NCBI GenBank assembly: GCA_009746045.1
Contig: RPFO01002059.1
Span: 1-64,000, forward strand
DNA length: 64,000 nt
Source of the DNA: Mesostigma viride
Lineage: Eukaryota; Streptophyta; Mesostigmatophyceae; Mesostigmatales; Mesostigmataceae
Reading direction: 5' to 3'
Shown here: positions 9,586 through 19,225 of the stretch, piece after piece
Layout of the letters: the number at the start of each line of letters is the position of its first letter
Numbering within the stretch: the stretch's first letter is position 1
Notes under the pieces: model-generated
The model's database searches: none
What the model was told of the DNA's origin: nothing
Seen by the model: only the letters and a program-made list of their open reading frames with translations
Made by a program: the position numbers and the translations under genes

Positions 9586-10572
9586 TGTTACGTCCCGAGC
9601 CGGACGGTGCGAAAGATCTAATCTAGTATAAGGTGCAGACGCACGGTACACAACCAGCCATAGCCTTAGCCTAGTCCTAGTACAGCCATGCTACGCCCTG
9701 GCTATGTTCAGATTACTTGCCCACGCTCCTTGCTATGATATGCTCACATGGGTCTTATTGCACCCTCAGTTTGCCGGATCGTTAGCCTGTCCTTTTAGCT
9801 ACCCGCGCCCGATTGCAGCTGTGGCATGCCTTTGGCATGAAGGAGACTGGGGGTCTCTGCCCTTTCTCCTGTAGTGCACACACAGGGGTGCACTTCGGTG
9901 CTCCGTGACTCCCCAACGGGAGCACGAGTTTAATTAATTAATTAATTAATAAGGTGCAGTTTAATAAGCCGGCATAGCCGCGCATCCGCGTACCGCGATA
10001 GCAAGCAAAGATCGCAGTAAATTGACTAACTGAGCAGCGGTTTATCCTCAGCTAGGCCTTATAGCATGATTAATTAATCTAGCTATATAACAGGCATGTC
10101 ATGAGGCAAATGACATCCGGATTAGTGCCCCTTGGTCTGAGAGAGTCGTCAACACTCGTTTCATTAATCATCAAACCAAAGAGAGAGAGTCCATCGTCCA
10201 CAGACCAATTTCACCTAGCTGCGCTACCAAGCTGGCAAGTTGGTGTGCAGGCGCGCCGACATGCGCGCCGATCTTCCAGATACTGCCGTCAAGCCCCAAT
10301 AGGTTCTGTATGACGTCTAGGGCCGGCCCGGCCCCTAGAAGATCTCGTACTTCTGGCTAGGCCCAAAATAACTGGTCCGGAACACACAAAGTACCAAATA
10401 AACGCACAAAGTCCCGAACTTAGGACAAATTCCCAAATAAGTCCCGAATTGAGTCCTATAGTCCGGCGGACTATGAAAGCGAGCTATCGAAAGTCCCAAA
10501 CGAATAACAAATGACTTTCGACTTATTTATTGAAGGCATTGTTACGCCCATACAAAGGTCTGGGCCGTAACA
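9586..10572 (-). mobile_element. 5' LTR of Ty3/gypsy element 1
   Basis: 987-bp LTR with inverted ends TGTTACG and CGTAACA. The 10359-10572 part matches the left LTR at 1-213. The element therefore spans from left of the window to 10572, with an internal region at 214-9585. The LTR contains an ATTA microsatellite near 9930-9950. A segment of about 300 bp (9620-9935) recurs inverted at 17941-18235. Confidence 0.88.
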
Positions 10573-10915
10573 GCGTCGTTGTCTCACTCAAGTAAGACAG
10601 ATATTAGTTCCCAGCGCGTCGTTGTCTCACTCTAGTGAGACAGATATTAGTTCCCAGCGCGTCGTTGTCTCACTTGAGTGAGACAACGGGTACTTCCTAC
10701 AGCATCGTTGTCTCACCCTAGTGAGACAGATATTAGTTCCCAGCGCGTTGTTGTCTCACTTGAGTGAGACAACGGGTAGTTTCCAGCGCGTCGTTGTCTC
10801 ACTCAAGTGAGACAGATATTAGTTCCCAGCGCGTCGTTGTCTCACTCTAGTGAGATCGACAGATATTAGTTCCCAGCGCTTCGTTGTCTAACTTGGGGTA
10901 GTTCCCGGCGCGCCG
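10573..10915. repeat. About 42-bp palindromic tandem array
   Basis: About eight diverged copies of a unit containing GCGTCGTTGTCTCACT followed by its near complement AGTGAGACA and GATATTAGTTCCC. Each unit can fold into a short hairpin. The array begins exactly at the LTR end. Confidence 0.9.
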
Positions 10916-12072
10916 ATTTCTCACTCCCCTTCCTCCGCCCCCCGGTGCCACTTGCTAATTCCCCCAAACTGCCACGTCACAATTCCCGGCTTCCAAGTGG
11001 GCACTCCGCTGTGGCGTGGTCATGCCGACATTGCTGCCATCCGTTATTATGAGGGCGCGGACATTACTGTGAGTCAGACAGTCCAAGCGTGTGTAACACC
11101 CCTTCGCAATTTCTTCTGCATCATCGTAGTTGCCTGCGTCTTCTTGAGGAATAGTTCGTCGCCGCGGTACGACCTTCTTGCCCAACCCCGTAAGGTGACC
11201 GGCCACGCTCATATTGATCAGCGGAACCAATCAAGGAACCAATTAAAACCAACTTGACTTTATATACGTTGACTCCTACCCGACATGACCCCTTGAAAAT
11301 GATGACGTGATGTCACAAATTCAACAAGCCTCTTTATATATCCGGCGGACCGCTGCCGGCTGCGAAAGACCTAGACCTGATCCACGACTGAATGTCGTGG
11401 ACGGTGGTCAGATGTACTAACCAGAACTCGTAGCCCTGGAACAGAATACTCATCATACAAATATCATGTCGTTCTGCATCCGGATATTAACATGTCGCTT
11501 TTATCGACCAGAACCAGAATCCATGTTAAATCCTAGTAGTCTGCGGGCGTTGCCCCCTCGGAAAGTAAACGTGAGTCACTTTATGCCATTGCAATTAACC
11601 GAGAGAGAATAGGTAAATAAAACACCAACACCTATATGCCCGCCGTCGTGCACCGTTGGAAGATGATGCACAACGTAAGCGTGCATGATTCATAGATGAT
11701 CGACCCACAACCGGCCCATCAGTGACACTCACGATCGTGGACTGTTTCGGAATAGCAGTGGGTTGATTCCCACTCACAATCGTGGACTGTTTCGGAATAG
11801 CATTTGGTTGAATCGTCCCACTCTCCCGACTAGCCACGAATGATAAAACACTGGAATGTGTTGGACATAAACATGAAAGCCACCGGACTAGCTACGAATG
11901 GGCGTACACTAGAAAATGCCCTAGACTAAGCCTCAGCCCACCACGTGGCTCGGCCTAGCTAGCCGGCGCTACACCACAGCGCCGGGCCCTGACCTACACA
12001 TCATAAAGCAACGTAGGTCACCCCCCTGGAAAAAGGGTGCGTAACTAGCTACACAAATCTGACGACAGTAGA
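10916..12072. other. Non-coding stretch with a short direct repeat
   Basis: No recognised gene. A roughly 46-bp unit (ACTCACGATCGTGGACTG and on) occurs twice in tandem at 11726-11816. The left part of LTR family 2 may lie here, but its far border was not found. Confidence 0.4.
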
Positions 12073-12131
12073 TTGTTACGGCCAATCAATATGTCCACTA
12101 ACGAACCCTAAATAAATAGGCTTGGACGTAA
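12073..12131 (-). mobile_element. 5' edge of the 3' LTR of a second LTR element
   Basis: Read on the minus strand, TGTTACGTCC follows a purine run, and 59 bp later GGCCGTAACA closes a terminal hairpin. The edge of gypsy LTR 1 has the same design. The LTR probably continues to lower coordinates. Confidence 0.55.
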
Positions 12132-12144
12132 CACTCTTCCCCCC
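12132..12144 (-). other. Polypurine tract of LTR element 2
   Basis: The minus strand reads GGGGGGGGAAGAG directly before TGTTACGTCC, the same arrangement as in element 1. Confidence 0.6.
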
Positions 12145-12535
12145 CCATATGGGGAACGGTAGAACCCGTCCCTAACGGTGGAACCCGAAAAAGGGGAGCA
12201 TAACGCCACAACATGCAGTAACAACGTGACAACAAACAGCCAGGTGACCATGCACGAGAGCCCGGTAAGGCTTGACGCCCAGCAAAGTAGAGTGACAGTA
12301 GTAGGGGGACCCACAGCTGCCCCGCCCGTGCAGCCTTGGGGTAAGTATCCACACGCTAAAGCCAGAGCCCGGCCTAGTGATGGCCTATTAGGCTTAAAGC
12401 TCCTCTGGCCCACCATCCAGAACGCTACTGTACACCTGTCCCAGGTCCAATGACCACCTAACCATCTACCAGTTGTACTGGGTGACTGCCCCTTGAAGCG
12501 AGAGAAGGTACTCCTCGTAACGCTCTTGACGCGCC

Positions 12536-12687
12536 AGTTGTACAAGCTACTGCTTATACTTTTTATGCGCAAACCTTTTAACCAAGGTTAACGCATATTC
12601 TTACATCCTGCGCAGGATGTAAGAATATGCGTTAACCTTAGCTAAAAGGTTTGCGCATAAAAAGTATAAGCGTTAGCTTGTACAACT
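12536..12687. repeat. Palindrome H1
   Basis: Perfect symmetry about 12611/12612 (CCTGCGCAGG centre) with arms of 76 bp and only a few mismatches. Confidence 0.9.
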
Positions 12688-12936
12688 TAAAACCTTTGCG
12701 CGTTGGGGCGGAATATTAAGCGGCTCCCTAACTAGGGTTTACTTCCGCATCGACTTACTAATTCGATATCGAATTACTGATTCGATATTAATTAATCCCG
12801 GGAAGGTCCGATATCTACCTCGCTAGGCGATTAATTAGGTCCGACCGGTGCCCCGGCGGATCCTCCCAAATAATCCCTACTCGGCACTGGCCCCACGAGG
12901 TTTCGAACCCATGACTTCCGCGCCGCGCCGGTTCTA

Positions 12937-13088
12937 AGTTGTACAAGCTAACGCTTATACTTTTTATGCGCAAACCTTTTAGCTAAGGTTAACGCATATT
13001 CTTACATCCTGCGCAGGATGTAAGAATATGCGTTATCCTTGGTTAAAAGGTTTGCGCATAAAAAGTATAAGCAGTAGCTTGTACAACT
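12937..13088. repeat. Palindrome H2, central copy
   Basis: Second copy of H1, centred at 13012/13013, which is also the symmetry axis of S and S'. Confidence 0.9.
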
Positions 13089-13115
13089 TAGAACCGGCGC
13101 GGCGCGGAAGTCATG

Positions 13116-13126
13116 GGTTCGAAACC
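13116..13126 (+). promoter_or_regulatory. Pol III B-box-like motif in spacer S'
   Basis: GGTTCGAAACC matches the tRNA B-box consensus GGTTCGANNCC and sits in a T-arm-like context (GTCATGGGTTCGAAACC). The mirrored copy is at about 12896-12917 in S. No A box or complete tRNA fold was seen, so this is at most a tRNA/SINE remnant. Confidence 0.35.
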
Positions 13127-14903
13127 TCGTGGGGACAGTGCCGAGCAGGGATTATTTGGGAGGATCCGCCGGGGCACCGGTCGGACCTAATTAATGGCCT
13201 TGCGAGGTAGATATAGAACCTTCCCGGGATTAATATCGAATCAGTAATTCGATATCGAATTAGTAATTCGATGCGGAAGTAAACCCTAGTTAGGGAGCCG
13301 CTTAATATTCCGCCCCAACGCGCAAAGGTTTTAAGTTGTACAAGCTACGTTAGCTTGTACAACTGCGCCCGCATATCCGGGGTCGGCGTGTTACGGTCCA
13401 TATTACAGTCCCGCAACACCCCCCGCACAACTGAGACCTGGCCCTTCTCATCATCGATCACGCCGCCAACAACAATGGCTGACCCAGCGACTTCCGTGGA
13501 ACCGGTTGTCCTGTCCAGTCTGTATCGTAGAATTGAACAGCCTCCGGGGACATCAAGCCACTCAAGTACCCCGGCTCTCCGTATTGGTGCTGCGGTTGCT
13601 GCACCTGCTGCCGCTGCGGCTGTTGAAGCGGCTGCCGTGATGGCTGCTGCGCCCCTTGCTGCGCACGCAGCGGTGGCCCCGCCTGCTGAGTCCCTGGCAA
13701 CGCCACAGGGGAAGACTGGAACGTCACCCTACCCGGAATTAACTGCAAGCGGCCTGCGCCACCACGCCACCACCCTGCATACCGCCCCCACGTCCGCGCG
13801 CTAACCCCGACGTAGTAACCCGGTCCAAGCCCCGACATCAAATTAACCCACCTGTTTTGGCAACAGGGAGGTCCACCCAGGCCCCTGAGGAGGGGGAACC
13901 TGGACAGGAGCCAAAGGTCGGTGGGAGGAGCTAGAAAGCCCCGCCACGTGGGGACCTGACGGCCCCGGTGCGATCTCTGGACGGACACTGGAAAGCCCCG
14001 TCATTGGGGGACCTGACGGCCCCACAACCCCGGAACCACCCGCAACGGTCACTGTAGTACCCACCGGTAACGTCGCGCTGGTGACTGCCCCGCCCGCCCC
14101 TTGAGGCGCGACCTGATTGGGTCCTGCACTGGGAGTTGCAGAAGCCCCAGGTCCCCCCGCCGCTTGGGGAGTCATCATCCGCTCAATCACCTAATCTGGA
14201 GTACCGCTTCCATCGTGGTGGACAACCGTGCCTCAAAAACCTCCGCCTGTGCAACCATCTGTTCCTCCAAACCTAGACGCAGCGCCTGCAGCTGGGTGGA
14301 AACCCGCTGCTCGACGTCCTCCACTGCGGACTGTGAAAAGAGGTCAGACGCCCTGTCGTCCGCGTCAGAGACCACCGGGTCTGTAACGACCTCGCGTCGA
14401 TCCCGACACTAACGACCCACCTTCCGGGCCCGGCCCCGCCACCATGGCCAGTCCACCGAAGGCTCCGCTGACTGCTGAACCTTCTTCTTCCTCATCTTGG
14501 TCTTGGATGCACGTGGAATCGACACATCCTTGCTCGACTCTACCGGCAGACCGCCCTCAGCTGTGGAACCAACTGACGGAGACAGAGCATGCCGGAATCA
14601 ATGAAGGGTTCACCTGTGTGCTGACTGCACACCGGCTCACCAAGGTCGACCGACTGATCGTCAGCCGCGGTCTCCAAGGGTAAGTTGGATCGACAAACAC
14701 TTATAATCCAGCTGCCGCAGAAACGTCGCCACCTTGACGCGTTGAGCATACCTCAAGGCCGGAGTCTCAGGCTCGGCCGCCGGGAAGAAACCCAGCCAGT
14801 AGCCGTCGTCATGCGTCCGGAGCGCCTCAAACCCCGCGTCCGTTAGCAATGCCGACGCTAACCTGGGACAATCGTGGATGCGTGCTAGTTTGGGCACGAA
14901 CAT

Positions 14904-15229
14904 GAAGCCTCATGCATATTCGCACACACCCGTACCACCCTCGACCGGACCCAAAACGACAGGAGTGGGCCCACACTGTCACTGAAGCACTAATTCCACG
15001 CCCCCGCAGACAACGGAGGAAAGAAACGTAAAAACAGCGCAGAATAGTGAGGCAATGAAACACTGGCCATCTTGTAGAACCCCAATGTCTCGCAAGTGCG
15101 GAGCGCCTTCTCCTGCAAGTGAACACGGGAGGGGGCACAAGACAACACAACAATGCGCAACGCACGGTTTTCCACCATCCCAGCCATGCTATACACACAC
15201 ACACGAAATATAGGTAATAACCTACGTAA
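14904..15229. other. Upstream part of LTR element 2, unassigned
   Basis: No gene recognised. It contains a short CA microsatellite at about 15189-15204. The 5' LTR of element 2 would be expected here but could not be matched to 12073-12131. Confidence 0.3.
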
Positions 15230-15715
15230 ATGAGTGTCGCGCCTTGTATACTGCCTGGCGCTCGAGGCTCGGGCGGTTGGTCTAGAAATCAGCCCCAAAA
15301 CGGGGGCCCTGGTGGCCCTCGGCATGGCAGGGCCCCCACCCACACTCGATCCGCCTCCCCACACCGAGGTCAACTACCCTACTTCAGGCCGCTTCAAGCT
15401 GCTCGGCAGTTGGCTTCCCGACCAGTGCGAGGACGACCTGACGACACGGATCGGCATGGCGTGGACGCACCTCCATGACCACCGCCGCTGGTGGAGCAAC
15501 CCCGCCCTACACCCGGGATCGTCAAGCGTGACCTCTTCAAGGTCGCCATTCTGACGATCCTGACCTGCGGCGCCGAGACCTGGACACTGACGCTGGAGGA
15601 GCTGGAGCAACGACTCGACGACAACGTCACCAAGATGCTGCGCAAGGCCCTTAACATCCCCTTTGGTTTGCACATTAGTAACGAGGATTTGTACGCTGAT
15701 TTGCCCTATGTTTAA
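15230..15715 (+). pseudogene. LINE ORF2 fragment (C-terminal RT/connection region)
   Basis: Two frames carry LINE-type sequence: LALEARAVGLEISPKT (about 15255), FKLLGSWLPDQ, then TCGAETWTLTLEELEQRLD (about 15565) and ISNEDLYADLPYV. The same blocks recur at 17027-17400 and, inverted, at 25060-25530, which shows a shared L1-like family. A frameshift near 15490 and truncation at both ends make it non-functional. Confidence 0.8.
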
Positions 15716-16092
15716 TTTCCCACATCAGATAGACTAGCTGGCACCAAGCCCGCCCAGCCTTGGCGATATGTCCTCACCTGGCGTGCATGCCCCAGGCCGT
15801 GCGCGGCAGGGCCGCCACCCGTGGACTTTTTGTGATAAACTTGGCATGGACATGTGCTACACTAGACGTGACGGGCTCACACCCGGGCAGCCTCCTGGTT
15901 TGTCTGTAATATGGAGGCAGATGGTACGCAAGGATAGATGGCAAGTAGTGATGAAGGAGACCACCCCCAAGTCTGTGGGGGCTCCGCGTGTGACCGCATA
16001 TGGCATTCATAGCGGTTCGGGCCGCGGTGCCCACAACCCTGTGACTATAGGACCTCGATAGCTTACACCATCCATTCCATCCTATGCTGTTC
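15716..16092. other. Unassigned sequence between LINE fragments
   Basis: No recognisable gene or repeat seen beyond its position inside a disrupted LINE. Confidence 0.3.
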
Positions 16093-16180
16093 CCCTCCCA
16101 CTGAGGACTTATGCTAACGTGACACAGTCACGTGTCTATTAATTAATTAATTAATTAATTAATTAATTATAATTAATTAA
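16093..16180 (+). repeat. Dispersed repeat ending in a TTAA-rich tail
   Basis: CACTGAGGACTTATGCT through CAGTCACGTGTCT followed by (ATTA)n. The same block occurs at about 24990-25057, also next to a LINE. It may be the 3' end of another retroposon. Confidence 0.6.
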
Positions 16181-16690
16181 TGCCTCGCATTTCGGACGAG
16201 ATTAGACAGCGTATGATAGCATTCGTAGGACATCTTGCTCGCACCAGTCAGGTAGACACCGACCTCGGTCTCAGTGGCCGGCCCCCAGCGGCTTGGCCAG
16301 CGCCGGGGCGGCATATCCTGACCTGGCCTGGCCCCAAGGACATAAATTCCTAAAAGGGTAGGTAAACATGTCATGACCTACCCACAGCAGTTGTTGGCTG
16401 ACCTAATGGTCCCAGCCCCGTTTGAACATCGCATTCACTCCCTCTCTCTCGCTTGGACTGCTATGCAGAACAAGAAGAGGTGGAAGATGATTGTCCAGGC
16501 TCACACGCCAGCCCCTGTGGGCAAGCCCCCCCCCCCAGGCGGAAGGGGCGCTTTGCTGAGTAGTATAGTTAGGGTTTTCCTAGATTAGATTAGCTTAGAG
16601 TTAGACTAGTTCGGTCTCGCGGCTTCGCCCACCTCCATCCATCTAGCAAGGGAATATGTGCTACATGATCTCACCCAACGGAGTCATGTA
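16181..16690 (+). pseudogene. LINE 3' end, copy 1
   Basis: Encodes pieces MPRISDEIRQR, AFVGHLARTSQVDT, then FEHRIHSLSLAWTAMQNKKR and the basic end APVGKPPP. It matches 18716-19200 closely but has frameshifts. It ends in a 3' UTR that runs into the TTAAT array. Confidence 0.8.
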
Positions 16691-17004
16691 ATAATTTAAT
16701 TTAATTTAATTACATTGAATTGAATTGAATTACATTTAGTTTAATTTAATTTAATTTAATTTAATTTAATTTAATTTAATTTAATTTAGTTTAGTTTAGT
16801 TTAATTTAATTTAGTTTAATTTAATTTAATTTAATTTAATTTAATTTAATTTAATTTAATTTAGTTTAGTTTAGTTTAATTTAATTTAGTTTAATTTAAT
16901 TTAATTTAATTTAATTTAATTTAATTTAATTTAATTTAATTTAATTTAATTTAATTTAATTTAATTTAATTTAATTTAATTTAATTTAATTTAATTTAAT
17001 TTAA
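16691..17004. repeat. (TTAAT)n pentanucleotide array, expanded LINE tail
   Basis: 314 bp of TTTAA-type pentamers with a few G interruptions. It begins where LINE copy 1 ends. LINE copy 2 carries a short version of the same tail at about 19206-19222. Confidence 0.95.
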
Positions 17005-17026
17005 TACCACGATCGCGCGCCCCGAG

Positions 17027-17400
17027 CACATTCAGACCTGGCTGGACTGTCTGGGCTTGGAGGCGCGGGCGGTGGGGTTGGAGATTAGTGTCAAAACTGA
17101 GGCGATGGTGATTGGGGCTTCCAGTCGCCTGCCGCTGCCGCGGCTGCTAGACGGGACGGAGGTCCCGTTCCGTGATCGCTTCAAACTGCTGGGAAGCATG
17201 CTCCCCGGCGACACCGCCGACGATGTGGACTTCCGCATCGGCCTGGCCTGGGCTATAGGCTTCGCTCGCTCAAATCCTACTGGCGCTCGAAGGGCCTGGG
17301 CGAGCACCGCAAGCCCATGCTCTTCAAGGTCCTTGCCTCACGGTGCTTACGTATGGCGCCGAGGCACGGACACTATTCCCGTGCGCAATCTACTTTTGAG
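17027..17400 (+). pseudogene. LINE ORF2 fragment
   Basis: WLDCLGLEARAVGLEISVKT, then EVPFRDRFKLLGSMLPGD and DFRIGLAWA. This is the same RT C-terminal block as at 15230 and 25330-25530. It is frameshifted after about 17280. Confidence 0.75.
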
Positions 17401-17811
17401 ATCATCATGGTAGCGCTATAGTTGGGTGACCACTCACTGCATGTGATTGCACGTGCAATAGAGCGAGCGCTGTTATAGTCAATCATGGGACAGGTCCTCG
17501 CTCACCCCACAGGACATGCAGTAAAGGCAGGCACGTCAGCTCAGCTCATATGGGTTTTACCAAAGCTGAGTCACTCTGGCCAGCCGGGCCATGGTGGCGC
17601 CGGAGATTGTGGCACGCAGACGCCATCCTCGATGAGGCCGGTGCGACACCCTCCGCGTAACAACAACGACTTGGATGATGACTCCCTCATTGAGAAACAA
17701 GACCGCGATAACAACGCGCGGCAGAAACGCCCTATTAGGGTGGACAGCGATAGCGAGTCTTATGAGTCTGAACTGGAGTACAGAAAACCCAGCACATGTG
17801 AATGCAGGAAT
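17401..17811. other. Unassigned sequence with a weak ORF
   Basis: A plus-strand frame at 17485-17832 (115 codons, Asp/Asn/Arg-rich second half) has no recognised similarity. Coding status is doubtful. Confidence 0.2.
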
Positions 17812-17940
17812 GCGTGCCATGGGATGATGTGATTTCTGAGGTCCATGTGAAAACAGATGTGCATGTCTAGATATGGTGTGTTTTGATGAGATGTACGGCT
17901 TCAGCATGAAAAACTTGACCTGGGTGACTTAAATTAGACA
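17812..17940 (+). repeat. Dispersed repeat D, copy 1
   Basis: About 130 bp containing ATGTCTAGATATGGTGTG and CGGCTTCAGCATGAAA. The reverse complement occurs at the right window edge (63888-64000). Confidence 0.8.
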
Positions 17941-18235
17941 CGTGCTCCCGTTGGGGAGTCGTGAACGGAGCACCGAAGTGCTTTTAATCCCTGTTTGTGC
18001 ACAACAGGAGAAAGGGCAGAGACCCCCATTCTCCTTCATGCCAAAGGCATGCCACAGCTGCACTCGGACACGCTAAACTGTGTGTAAACGATCCGGCAAT
18101 CTGTGGGTGCAATAAGACCCATGTGAGCATGGCATAACAAGGAGCGTGGGCAAGTAATCTGATCATAGCCAGGACGTAGCATGGCTGTACAAGGACTAAG
18201 CTAAGGCTAAGGCTGGTTGTGTACCGTGCGTTAGC
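17941..18235 (+). repeat. Inverted copy of part of gypsy LTR 1
   Basis: It aligns in reverse complement with 9620-9935 (blocks GGGTGCAATAAGACCCATGT and AAGGAGCGTGGGCAAGTAAT) with moderate divergence. It is either a decayed LTR fragment or an independent repeat captured by the LTR. Confidence 0.75.
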
Positions 18236-18339
18236 CGTGCACGTGACTAGGTATGTTGGCACAGCTAGGCAAACATTCTAAGCATGGCTGCCATGGCGGC
18301 AGTGACTACCAATGGATACAAGCTAGGGCTATTCAAGCT

Positions 18340-18600
18340 ATTCTAGCCCGCAGGGGGCGTCCACATCTTGTGGTTGATCATCAGGTCCCCGCCCCTCCAG
18401 TACACCTTGGGCTTCTGGGGGTCCTACTTGTGGCGGAGGTATTCCGGCCACAGGTTGCGGCGCTGCTGCTGCTGAGCGGGGGTCAGGTCGTCGTCCAGCA
18501 TCCAGGTGAGGTCGTGCAACCGCTCAGTGCGATGAGAGAGGAACCGCTGCTTGTCCTCACGGAAGGGGAAGGTGAGCAGGATTGGTGGGGGAGCCGCCTT
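18340..18600 (-). pseudogene. LINE ORF1 C-terminal fragment
   Basis: The minus strand reads LLTFPFREDKQRFLSH, then MLDDDLTPAQQQQRRNLWPE, a stop, and VYWRGGDLMINHK. The DDDLT...LWP...W.G pattern matches the ORF1 remnant at 27760-27900. It has an in-frame stop and is truncated. Confidence 0.65.
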
Positions 18601-18619
18601 GTCCCGTGAGTGGGGAAGC

Positions 18620-19225
18620 CAAGCTAGACGGCACGGTTAACAGGATCACTATGCTTCAACAGGTCCTGAATGTAGGGTTTTCCACACACAGGTCATTAGA
18701 GTCTTTGTATCAGGGTATGCCTCGCATTTCGGACGAGATTAGGCAGCGTAGGATGGCATTTGTAGGACATCTTGCTCGCACCAGTCAGGTAGACACCACC
18801 CTTGGTCTGGCCGCCCCCCAGCGGCTTGGCCAACCAGGGCGGCACATCCTGACCTGGCCCCAAGGACATTCCAAGAAAGCTGGGTAAACCTGCCATGAAC
18901 TACATCCAGATGTTGCTGGCCGACCTAGTGGTCCCAGCTCAGTTTGAACACCGCATTCACTCCCTCTCTCTTGCTTGGACTGCTATGCAGAACAAAAAGA
19001 GGTGGCAGAAGATTGTCCAGGCCCACACGCCGGCCCCTGTCGGCAAGCCCCCCCCGAAGCGGAAGGGGCGCTTTGCTGAGTAGCGCAGTTAGGATTTTCT
19101 AGACTAGATAGCTTAGAGTTAGCTTAGTTCGATTACGCGGCTTCCCCCACCTCCACCCATCCAGCAAGGATATGTGCTACATGATCTCCCAACGGAGGCA
19201 GGTTATAATTTAATTTAATTTTAAT
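18620..19225 (+). pseudogene. LINE 3' end, copy 2
   Basis: Carries LESLYQGMPRISDEIRQRRM, FVGHLARTSQVDTT and, in a second frame, AQFEHRIHSLSLAWTAMQNK with a Lys/Arg-rich end, then a 3' UTR ending in a short (TTAAT)n tail. A better-preserved copy of 16181-16690. Confidence 0.8.

Larger units (their letters stand above)
12536..13364. mobile_element. Nested-palindrome foldback element with 5-bp target duplication
   Basis: Layout: hairpin H1 (12536-12687), spacer S (12688-12936), hairpin H2 (12937-13088), spacer S' (13089-13333, the reverse complement of S), then a collapsed third hairpin of 31 bp (13334-13364). Each full hairpin is a near-perfect 152-bp palindrome with about 76-bp arms starting AGTTGTACAAGCTA. 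The element is flanked by GCGCC on both sides (12531-12535 and 13365-13369). It has no coding capacity, so any mobilisation would be in trans. Confidence 0.85.
12466..14903 (-). pseudogene. Degenerate gag-like ORF of a gag-only LTR element, split by a foldback insertion
   Basis: Sense (minus) pieces run MFVPKLARIHDCPRLAS (14903), an acidic part (about 14700-14560), a Lys/Arg patch SKTKMRKKKVQQ (about 14480), a helical part with VEQRVSTQLQALRL (14375-14187), a Pro/Gly-rich part (14190-13843), a Gln-rich part with LQQPQRQQVQQ (about 13640) and a conserved-looking end, VIDDEKGQVSVVRGVL (about 13420). The frame resumes on the far side of the 12536-13364 insertion as RQERYEEYLLSLQGAV and stops with TAG at 12466. 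With one copy of the 5-bp target duplication the two sides join in frame. Several frameshifts remain elsewhere. Only about 320 bp separate the stop from the PPT, so no pol is encoded. This is the layout of non-autonomous gag-only LTR elements. No CCHC knuckle was seen and the right-hand LTR was not found. Confidence 0.55.

Noticed and set aside
10573-10915. CRISPR-like array
   Set aside because: Units are contiguous and diverged with no unique spacers, and the genome is eukaryotic.
12896-13126. A functional tRNA gene
   Set aside because: Only a B box and partial T arm are visible. No A box, anticodon arm or acceptor pairing could be built.
18253-18609. Plus-strand ORF of 118 codons
   Set aside because: The minus strand carries the LINE ORF1 motif DDDLTPAQQ in this stretch.
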